From: Synergistaceae bacterium
Lineage (GTDB): Bacteria > Synergistota > Synergistia > Synergistales > Aminobacteriaceae
Assembly (NCBI GenBank): GCA_017448795.1
Contig: JAFSKV010000086.1
Coordinates: 1 to 38,320, forward strand
Length of the DNA: 38,320 nt
Direction of reading: 5' to 3'
In this document: positions 33,038-38,320 of the stretch, piece by piece
Position numbering within the stretch: position 1 is the first letter of the stretch
Layout: each line of letters begins with the position of its first letter
Notes under the pieces: model-generated
Database searches by the model: none
Seen by the model: only the letters and a program-made list of their open reading frames with translations
Told to the model about the DNA's origin: nothing
Translations under genes and position numbers: made by a program

Positions 33038-33856
33038 TTACGCCCGCCACTCTTCCCACTTGGCAAGCTCACGGGTAAGAAAATCATCCAGCCTTCCAAG
33101 CATCATGTCAGAAATCTCATCCGGTATGCCGTACATCCCCTCAGCGATTGAGCAGGCTATAGCCGTCAGCGTGTCAGAATCCCCGCTCAGTGACACCGCC
33201 TTCCTCGTTACGTCCTCAAAGTCATTCCCCTCAAGGAACGCAGTTATAGCTTCCGGCACTGTCTCCTGACAAGTCTCAACATGCCAATAATCCGGGCGGA
33301 TCTCGTCCAGTGTCCGCGACAAATCATAGCCGTAACGCTCCGTGATGTATGATTTGATTTCGGGCTTGGTGCTTCCCGTCCGGGCCATGAAGATTGCCGA
33401 CGCTGTAGCCTGCGCTCCCTTGATGCCTTCGGGGTGATTGTGTGAGACTTCCGCGCTGATTTCCGCAAAACGTTCAACAGTCTTCAAGTCCTCAAATGCC
33501 CACGCTACAGGAGACACGCGCATTGCCGAGCCGTTCCCGAAGCTCCCGTAAGGCTGGGGGTTGCCCTTAGTCAGCCAGTACATGAAGCGAGCCCCGTAAC
33601 CCGCATAAGGATAACGCCGGGCAAACTCACGCATGGACTTCTTCACCGCCTCACGGAATATATCCTCATCCGCCGGGCCTCCCTTCGCCGGGATGGCGGA
33701 CATGAGAGCGTCAGCGGCAGCCAGAGTCAGCACAGTGTCATCCGTGAACTGCGACTCAGGCGACAAGAGCGGGAAATTCATGCTGTGCGCTGTTTCCCTC
33801 CTGCGGTCAAACTCGTACGGGCTTCCTACAATGTCTCCTACAATTGCTCCTAACAT
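33038..33856 (-). CDS. ADP-ribosylglycohydrolase (DraG-like), copy A
   Basis: 272 residues. The DraG/ADPRH fold is clear: the opening MLGAIVGDIVGSPYEF, FTDDTVLTLAAADALMSA (first metal Asp pair), SHNHPEGIKGAQATASAIF in the middle and LSGDSDTLTAIACSIAEGMYGIP near the C-terminus (second metal site, GDSD). The enzyme would remove ADP-ribose from proteins or nucleic acids, or from free ADP-ribosyl compounds, using two magnesium ions. The metal set is intact in this copy. It follows copy B by 3 nt (GGAGGG ribosome binding site in the tail of B), as last gene of the DUF362-B-A operon. Cytoplasmic, no signal peptide. Target and the partner ADP-ribosyltransferase are not in the window. Confidence 0.92.
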   Translation of the reverse strand: MLGAIVGDIVGSPYEFDRRRETAHSMNFPLLSPESQFTDDTVLTLAAADALMSAIPAKGGPADEDIFREAVKKSMREFARRYPYAGYGARFMYWLTKGNPQPYGSFGNGSAMRVSPVAWAFEDLKTVERFAEISAEVSHNHPEGIKGAQATASAIFMARTGSTKPEIKSYITERYGYDLSRTLDEIRPDYWHVETCQETVPEAITAFLEGNDFEDVTRKAVSLSGDSDTLTAIACSIAEGMYGIPDEISDMMLGRLDDFLTRELAKWEEWRA

Positions 33857-33859
33857 AAT

Positions 33860-34663
33860 TCAATCCCTCCATTGCTCCCACTTCTGGACTATAATCTTCA
33901 TGTGATGCTTCAGCTTCTCGAACGCCTCAACCTGAGCGAGCGTGCTTATCCCGAACAAAGGCTCCGCTATTGCTCCTGACATGGCGGCAAGTGAGTCCGC
34001 TTCCCCTCCCAGTGATACAGCCTTCCGTATAACGTCCTCGAAATTTTCACCCTCAAGGAAAGCCGTGAATGCTTCCGGGACTGAGGCAGGACTTGATGAG
34101 CTGTAGGCGTATTCCGGGCGTATCTCGTCAAGCGTCCGTGAAAGCTCGTAGCCTTTTCCCGACAGGTAGCCGCGTATATCGTCCTTACTGTGCTTCATCC
34201 TCGCGAGGAAAACAGCCCCCGCAACTGATTGGGCAGCCCTCACAGCTTCGTTGTTGTCGTGTGTTACTACAGTGCTGACTTCCGCGAACCATTCGACAGA
34301 CTCCAAGTCATCGAACGCCCAAGAGACAGGCGAGACCCTCACAGCGGGGTTGTTGCCGTGGCTGCTGAAAGGGTGGGGATGCCTTGCCGTCAGCCAAGCG
34401 TAAAAGCTCTTGCCGTAATGGACATGCTTGTAACGTCTGCACAGTGTGCGGAGGGAGGCCTTCACGTTCTCTGCGAAAAATGCCCCGGTTATCTTGTCGC
34501 CTCTTTCTCTCAGCGAGGACATGAGAGCGTCAGCAACCGCAAGAGTCAGAACAGTATCATCCGTAGGCTCTGACTCTTTCGTGAACAGCGGGAAATCCTC
34601 AGACTTCATCCCCCCTTCGTGGTAAGGGCTGCCTATAATATCCCCGACAATCGCCCCCAGCAT
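33860..34663 (-). CDS. ADP-ribosylglycohydrolase (DraG-like), copy B, altered metal motif
   Basis: 267 residues, clearly a paralogue of the next gene: MLGAIVGDIIGSPY, TDDTVLTLAVADALMSS, THDNNEAVRAAQSVAGAVFLARM and SLSRTLDEIRPEY-type spacing are all shared. The N-terminal Asp pair is kept, but the second metal motif reads LGGEADSLAAM, with Glu in place of the first Asp of GDxD. That may weaken or change catalysis. It is thus a diverged tandem duplicate. The start ATG lies 3 nt after the DUF362 stop and the ribosome binding site is inside that gene. Same family as copy A with the same general reaction, with activity less sure. Confidence 0.9.
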   Translation of the reverse strand: MLGAIVGDIIGSPYHEGGMKSEDFPLFTKESEPTDDTVLTLAVADALMSSLRERGDKITGAFFAENVKASLRTLCRRYKHVHYGKSFYAWLTARHPHPFSSHGNNPAVRVSPVSWAFDDLESVEWFAEVSTVVTHDNNEAVRAAQSVAGAVFLARMKHSKDDIRGYLSGKGYELSRTLDEIRPEYAYSSSSPASVPEAFTAFLEGENFEDVIRKAVSLGGEADSLAAMSGAIAEPLFGISTLAQVEAFEKLKHHMKIIVQKWEQWRD

Positions 34664-34666
34664 GAA

Positions 34667-35644
34667 TCAGCCCCCGAAAGGCCTGACTCCCCTGACCGCG
34701 TCTGACGGCCATATCCTCGCGTCCCCGTTGTCCGTGTCTATCATGACGTACCTGTCATTGCCCATGCCTAACTCTTTCATGTATGACAGCTGGCGGAGGC
34801 CATGACGGGACTCTATTCTCTCGACTAGGTCATGACGGAAATTTTCCGGGAGAGCATATACCAAGTCAACAGAAGCGGCATCAATCGCGAGGATGTCAAG
34901 CGAGGCAAGTATTCCGATGTTGGGAGTTACGACAGGAGCGGCGGCCACTCCCTCGCAGTCGCATGATACTGACATGTTGCGCAGGACGTTGATGAAGGCG
35001 ATGTGCGGGGCGAAATGGTCAACGGTTGCTTTTGCTGACTCTGTGATGCGCTCCATGAACTCTTCTTTTGCGATGTCCCACTGGTTGGGCTGGCCGGGCG
35101 TTGTGTGAATCCATGCTTTGCCGGTTTTCCCGTCAGCGCAGCCGATGCCGATGTTCTTGTCCGAGCCCCCGAAGCCTCCCTGAACATGCCCCTTGAAGTG
35201 GGTCAGGACGAGAAGAGAGTCATAGTTGAGGAGGTTCGCGCCGACTGACATGTGGGAGAAGTATTTTCCGCCTCTGACCGGGAATAACGTTGTGCCTTGT
35301 TCGTCAAGAATGTCGACAGGGGCGAATGTCCAGCCGTTCGTGGCGATGGTCTCGCGGTGGAGGGCGGTTGTGTGGCGGTGGTTCTCGTAGTACGCGTTGG
35401 TCTCGACAATGTGCGCTCCGGGGATGTCGTTCTCTATGAGGGCTTTGACCCACGGGCGCGGGATGATGTTCGGGCCTTTCGGCTCTCCTGTGTGGAGCTT
35501 TATTGCCACTTTCCCGGTGATGTGCTGGCTTATGCGGGCGTAAAGTTTTCGGAGTCCTTCTGCTGACAGGCCGCGTGTGAAGTAGACGATGGACTCGTTC
35601 CCTGCGCGCTCGCTGTAGGGTATGTATTTGCTTCCGTCTGTCAT
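34667..35644 (-). CDS. DUF362-domain protein
   Basis: 325 residues, ATG start after AGGAGG. DUF362 proteins are recognised here by VAIKLHTGEPKGPNIIPRPWVKALIENDIPGA near the N-terminus, SLLVLTHFKGHVQGGFGGSDKNIGIGCADGKTGKAWIH in the middle and IGILASLDILAIDAASVDLVY towards the end. Many family members carry a ferredoxin domain; this one has none (only three Cys, two of them in SCDCEG). The function of this subgroup is unknown. It is first in an operon with two ADP-ribosylglycohydrolases, with 3-nt gaps throughout, so its role may be linked to ADP-ribose turnover. It has a TGCTACAAT promoter about 40 nt upstream. Confidence 0.85.
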   Translation of the reverse strand: MTDGSKYIPYSERAGNESIVYFTRGLSAEGLRKLYARISQHITGKVAIKLHTGEPKGPNIIPRPWVKALIENDIPGAHIVETNAYYENHRHTTALHRETIATNGWTFAPVDILDEQGTTLFPVRGGKYFSHMSVGANLLNYDSLLVLTHFKGHVQGGFGGSDKNIGIGCADGKTGKAWIHTTPGQPNQWDIAKEEFMERITESAKATVDHFAPHIAFINVLRNMSVSCDCEGVAAAPVVTPNIGILASLDILAIDAASVDLVYALPENFRHDLVERIESRHGLRQLSYMKELGMGNDRYVMIDTDNGDARIWPSDAVRGVRPFGG

Positions 35645-35683
35645 GGGCTGCTTCCTCCTGTGTGTGATTGGGATTATGGGTGT

Positions 35684-35692
35684 ATTGTAGCA
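35684..35692 (-). promoter_or_regulatory. extended -10 promoter of the DUF362-ADP-ribosylglycohydrolase operon
   Basis: TG-C-TACAAT on the minus strand lies 40 nt before the DUF362 ATG and just downstream of the tRNA-Arg terminator. No -35 is clear. Confidence 0.65.
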
Positions 35693-35698
35693 TGAGGC

Positions 35699-35735
35699 AA
35701 AACAAAAGCCCCGTCCGCAAAACGTGAACGGGACT
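35699..35735 (-). terminator. intrinsic terminator after tRNA-Arg
   Basis: On the minus strand AGTCCCGT / ACGGGGCT pairs over 8 bp (one G-U) with a 13-nt loop and is followed by TTTGTTTT, starting 5 nt after the tRNA-Arg end. Confidence 0.8.
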
Positions 35736-35739
35736 CAAA

Positions 35740-35812
35740 CGTGCCTAGGGAGATTCGAACTCCCGGCCTTTGGCTCCGGAGGCCAACGCTCTATCCGCTG
35801 AGCTACAGGCAC
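35740..35812 (-). tRNA. tRNA-Arg (CCG)
   Basis: On the minus strand the acceptor GTGCCTG pairs with TAGGCAC. The D-arm has AGCTCAGCGGATAGAGC, the anticodon stem TTGGC/GCCAA closes loop CTCCGGA (anticodon CCG) and the T-arm is CGGGAG-TTCGAAT-CTCCC. The discriminator is G and the CCA end is not encoded, unlike the Lys and Gly tRNAs of this window. It has its own promoter and terminator. Confidence 0.93.
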
Positions 35813-35822
35813 AATATGTGAA

Positions 35823-35831
35823 ATTATATCA
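35823..35831 (-). promoter_or_regulatory. extended -10 promoter for tRNA-Arg
   Basis: TG-A-TATAAT on the minus strand, 11 nt before the tRNA 5' end. The -35 is weak (TTTTGC region). Confidence 0.65.
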
Positions 35832-35859
35832 TGGCCTGGCCGCAAAATTAATTCCTGTG

Positions 35860-35868
35860 TGATATTAT
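35860..35868 (+). promoter_or_regulatory. extended -10 promoter for argG
   Basis: TG-A-TATTAT lies 46 nt before the argG ATG, divergent from the tRNA-Arg promoter 29 nt to its left. No clear -35 and no ARG-box-like palindrome that I can support. Confidence 0.5.
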
Positions 35869-35913
35869 CATGGTCGGCAAAAAAATTTTCCCAAGAAAGA
35901 AGGAACTCACCAC

Positions 35914-37146
35914 ATGCCGGAAAAGAAAGGCAAGGCAGTACTCGCATACAGCGGCGGGCTTGATACTTCTGTTGCTGTAATGTGGCTGACGGAACAGGGC
36001 TACGACGTAATCACAATGACGGCTGACGTAGGACAGAAGGACGTTGACCTCCAGGCGGCAAAAGCAAAAGCATTACACAGCGGAGCAGTCAAAGCCTACA
36101 TATTCGACCTGAAGAAAACGTTTGTAGAGAATTACGTTTACCCCTCACTGCGCGCAAACGCAATGTATCAGGGAACATACCCGCTTGTGTCAGCACTATC
36201 ACGCCCGCTTATCGCAAAGACCCTCGTAGACATCGCCAACAAAGAAGGAGCAGCAGCAGTAGCACACGGATGCACGGGCAAGGGCCAGGACCAGGTGAGA
36301 ATCGAAGTCTGCGCGACGGCACTCAATCCCAAAATCAAAGTGTTAGCCCCCGTGAGAGACTGGCATTTTACGCGCGAGGCAGAAATAGAGTACGCGAACA
36401 AACACGGAATCCCGGTCCGGGCAACAGCCGCTTCACCCTACAGCACGGACGACAACCTTTGGGGACGCTCGATAGAATGCGGAATGCTGGAAGACCCGTG
36501 GAATGAGCCGCCTGAAGACGCTTACGAGATGACCGCCAACCCAATCGAGGGCCCAGACGCTCCCGAATTTGTGGAGATAGATTTTGAGGGAGGAATCCCG
36601 GCCGCGCTGAACGGTGAGAGGATGCACGGTGTTGAACTCATCCAGAAGCTGAACACGATAGCAGGACGGCACGGAATCGGCAGGATTGACATGATCGAGG
36701 ATAGGCTGGTCGGCTTCAAGTCCCGCGAGTGCTACGAGTGTCCCGGGTCAACGGTGCTTCTTGCGGCTCACAGGGCAATGGAAACTCTGACGCTGGATAA
36801 GCAGGTGCTGAAGTCAAAACGTGAGCTTGAGGTGAGATTTGCGGAGCTGACGTACGAGGGCTATTGGTTCTCGCCGCTGCGTGATGCGATTAATGCCTTC
36901 ATGAATGACACGCAGAGATACGTGAACGGAACAGTGAAGATGAGGCTGTTCAAGGGTCAGTGTGTTGTTCGCGGGATGAAGACGGCCAAGAGCATTTACC
37001 GGCATGACCTAGCGACATACTCGGAGGGTGATACGTTCGACCATTCCGCGGCGGTCGGGTTCATCAACATATGGGGATTGCCCGTGAGGACGTGGACATC
37101 GACATGGCCGAGACAGGACGAGGCGGAAATTCCGATTGAGGCATAA
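35914..37146 (+). CDS. argG: argininosuccinate synthase
   Basis: 410 residues. It joins citrulline and aspartate with ATP in arginine synthesis. Marks are the ATP P-loop-like AVLAYSGGLDTSVAV at 8-22, HGCTGKGQDQVRIE (aspartate and citrulline binding), ATAASPYSTDDNLWGRSIECGMLEDPW, DMIEDRLVGFKSRECYECPG and YEGYWFSPLRDAINAF near the C-terminus. The ribosome binding site GAAGGAA precedes the ATG. It stands alone (argH is not downstream) between a divergent tRNA-Arg and a decayed hydrolase. Its terminator runs directly into the remnant. Confidence 0.97.
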   Translation: MPEKKGKAVLAYSGGLDTSVAVMWLTEQGYDVITMTADVGQKDVDLQAAKAKALHSGAVKAYIFDLKKTFVENYVYPSLRANAMYQGTYPLVSALSRPLIAKTLVDIANKEGAAAVAHGCTGKGQDQVRIEVCATALNPKIKVLAPVRDWHFTREAEIEYANKHGIPVRATAASPYSTDDNLWGRSIECGMLEDPWNEPPEDAYEMTANPIEGPDAPEFVEIDFEGGIPAALNGERMHGVELIQKLNTIAGRHGIGRIDMIEDRLVGFKSRECYECPGSTVLLAAHRAMETLTLDKQVLKSKRELEVRFAELTYEGYWFSPLRDAINAFMNDTQRYVNGTVKMRLFKGQCVVRGMKTAKSIYRHDLATYSEGDTFDHSAAVGFINIWGLPVRTWTSTWPRQDEAEIPIEA

Positions 37147-37155
37147 AGATTTGGG

Positions 37156-37191
37156 GCAGCTCTGAGAGATTCGGGGCTGCTTTTTTTTTTT
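37156..37191 (+). terminator. intrinsic terminator of argG
   Basis: A 7-bp stem GCAGCTC / GGGCTGC (one G-U) with an 11-nt loop is followed by eleven T, 9 nt after the argG stop. Confidence 0.92.
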
Positions 37192-37831
37192 GTTCGTAAC
37201 AACCCCCGAAAATCTCTTGGGCTTGAGGAAATCATTTGCAGTAAACCCCGACAACCTCCCCAAGAATGACCGTGTGAACGTCCGCAATGAGACTCTAGCG
37301 TCAGGCCTCCGGGTTCGCGTCTACAGTCCCAAGAACGAGAAGGAAGAATACCCCGCGCTTTTGTGGATTTACGGAGGCGATTTATCTGCGGCAACAACCC
37401 TCATGACCCGCGACAAGAAAGACCCGGCACTTTGCTTCCAGATGTTGCTATACCCCATGCTTGATTACAGGAATGTTACGCCGTCTTCACACCAGCTCAA
37501 CGACCATCATTCATGGAGCAGGGACTCAAACCTTGCCGCGTGGGGAATGTACCTCGCCGATGTCAGCGGTGATGTGCCTGCCTATGCGTCGCCGTCAATG
37601 GCTGGAGATTTGTCGGGGCTTCCTCCGGCTTATGTGCTGGCGTATGGGCTTGATCCTTTCAGGGATGAGGATATTGACTACGCACAGAGACTCATGAAGG
37701 CAGGAGTCCCGGTTGAGCTTCATGTTGTACCGGGAGTAACTCACAGTTTCGAGTTCGGCTGTGCGGGAACAGAGATTGCAGACAGGACAGTCAGAGAATA
37801 CGTCAACGCGCTCTATGAGGCCATGAAGTAA
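37190..37831 (+). pseudogene. alpha/beta hydrolase (HSL-type) remnant lacking the nucleophile
   Basis: A 213-codon open frame matches the hormone-sensitive-lipase type of alpha/beta hydrolases: YPALLWIYGG (oxyanion strand), FQMLLYPMLDYRN after the nucleophile, GLDPFRDED with the catalytic Asp and GVTHSFE with the catalytic His. Between WIYGG and DLSAATTLM the sequence that should carry the rest of the HGGG loop and the GDSAGG nucleophile elbow is missing: an in-frame deletion of roughly 60-70 codons. The only start in this frame near the 5' end is TTG in the T-tract of the argG terminator, with no ribosome binding site. No catalytic serine remains, so I call it a decayed gene. The rest of the frame is still open to 37831. 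Confidence 0.7.
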
Positions 37832-37853
37832 GAAACGTAACGGTTCAGGCAGT

Positions 37854-37889
37854 GAGTCGGCTTTGATTGGCTGAGCCGATTCTTTTTTT
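37854..37889 (+). terminator. intrinsic terminator after the hydrolase remnant
   Basis: GAGTCGGCT / AGCCGATTC pairs over 9 bp (one G-U) with an 11-nt loop, followed by seven T, 22 nt after the remnant stop. The old gene keeps its terminator. Confidence 0.85.
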
Positions 37890-37917
37890 GTCTGTACTCA
37901 CACTAGTGAATCAGGAC

Positions 37918-37946
37918 AAAAAAAAGCCCCCCTGTGATTCGGGAGC
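37918..37946 (-). terminator. terminator of the CRISPR transcript
   Basis: On the minus strand GCTCCC / GGGGGC pairs over 6 bp (one G-U) around a 9-nt loop and is followed by eight T. Its 5' arm overlaps the degenerate end of the last CRISPR repeat (37944-37946). This fits transcription of the array on the minus strand ending here. Confidence 0.7.
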
Positions 37947-38164
37947 TACAGCCCTTATAGGAAGGTTCGTAACTGGAGGTAGATGAGTGGTGGGCAGATG
38001 ACTTTAGGTTTCAATCCCTTATAGGAAGGTTCGTAACTGGTGCGAAATTGCTTTTGCTTCTGGTGTCACAGTTTCAATCCCTTATAGGAAGGTTCGTAAC
38101 AAGAAAGCACAATCATATGTGCTGAAGATAAAGAGTTTCAATCCCTTATAGGAAGGTTCGTAAC
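37944..38164 (-). CRISPR. CRISPR array, 4 repeats of 30 nt, 3 spacers of 33-34 nt, minus-strand transcription
   Basis: Repeats lie at 38135-38164, 38071-38100 and 38008-38037 (identical) and 37944-37973. Spacers are 38101-38134 (34 nt), 38038-38070 (33 nt) and 37974-38007 (34 nt). Read on the minus strand the 30-nt repeat begins GTTACGAACC and ends ATTGAAAC, the 8-nt 5' handle shape of type I-B and type III crRNAs. The left-most repeat keeps its first 22 nt but has lost that 3' eight nucleotides, as expected for the trailer-end repeat. So the leader is on the right, with a promoter at 38197-38225, and a terminator adjoins the left end. No cas gene is seen in the window; if present they lie beyond the right edge or elsewhere. 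The subtype cannot be fixed from the repeat alone. Confidence 0.95.
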
Positions 38165-38225
38165 CCTCAGCGGGTCGCGTGTTTACTACATCGGGGATTT
38201 TATCACGCTTGCAGGAATTACGCAA
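38165..38225 (-). promoter_or_regulatory. CRISPR leader with promoter
   Basis: On the minus strand TTGCGT (38220-38225) is spaced exactly 17 nt from TAAAAT (38197-38202), with TG one base before the -10. Transcription would begin about 25-30 nt upstream of the first repeat. This right-hand flank is the leader expected from repeat polarity. The remaining 95 nt to the window end show no gene I can support. Confidence 0.75.
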
Positions 38226-38320
38226 TGTTTTACCCCACTAACTCATAAAATGTTGCAATCACTGGAAAGCGCAAAATCAACCTACTGCGACAATCTGCCA
38301 AAGAATCGCCGTTTTCCCGC

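Noticed and set aside
35735-35947. 70-residue minus ORF containing VAQRIERWPPEPKAGSSNLPR
   Set aside because: This is a well-known artefact of translating a tRNA-Arg gene; the tRNA at 35740-35812 explains it.
37191-37200. Match of GTTCGTAAC after argG to the end of the CRISPR repeat
   Set aside because: Only 9 nt match and the rest of the repeat is absent, so chance is the simplest reading.

Overview
The window looks like a chromosomal segment of a strictly anaerobic bacterium with a Gram-negative-type envelope, most likely a member of the Synergistota. That placement is an inference from gene content and style, not a database result. The supporting signs are an [FeFe]-hydrogenase maturase (hydE) with a TM1266-type regulator, an RND efflux pair, a short NifS/IscU iron-sulfur operon under an IscR-like regulator, CheV-type chemotaxis, cysteine desulfidase, He_PIG-rich secreted protein, strong AGGAGG-type ribosome binding sites and many TTG/GTG starts. 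Most of it is ordinary chromosomal backbone rather than a mobile island.

Layout. 1-1969: two minus-strand tRNAs (Glu, partial; Lys), then a plus-strand pair: a clan-MH metallopeptidase-like hydrolase and a phage-type AAA ATPase. 2018-4347: a secreted hypothetical and a J-domain protein (minus; its J-domain is only visible if the gene starts at a non-standard codon), facing a DUF4230 membrane protein. 4392-14848: a long minus-strand run: a 1098-residue secreted multidomain protein, rpsI-rplM, nicotinate phosphoribosyltransferase, secG, a decayed glycosyltransferase, tRNA-Gly, the intact glycosyltransferase paralogue, cysteine desulfidase and a GGDEF membrane protein. 14992-17838 (plus): a flavin reductase, then iscR-nifS-iscU with clear promoter and terminator. 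17995-25417 (minus): citG, RND pump, adaptor, then M15 peptidase-TM1266 regulator-hydE. 25500-32977 (plus): a YjfB-like small protein, an amidohydrolase-fold protein without metal ligands, malQ, a frameshifted remnant, cheV, an unknown gene, rpoD and an RCK-gated channel with an unusual filter. 33038-35812 (minus): two tandem ADP-ribosylglycohydrolases coupled to a DUF362 gene, and tRNA-Arg. 35914-38320: argG, a hydrolase remnant that has lost its nucleophile, and a four-repeat CRISPR array transcribed on the minus strand, with a leader promoter on its right and a terminator on its left. No cas gene lies in the window.

The most interesting points are: an RND pump whose TM4 Asp-Asp pair reads Met-Asn; a channel with a GQGE filter; an amidohydrolase stripped of its metal ligands; the hidden J-domain with an apparent ATA start; the coupled DUF362 and double ADP-ribosylglycohydrolase operon; the compact CRISPR unit whose last repeat merges into its terminator; and a recurring extended -10 promoter style (TGn plus TAnAAT-like) across the window. 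No single locus stands out as a proven new system.
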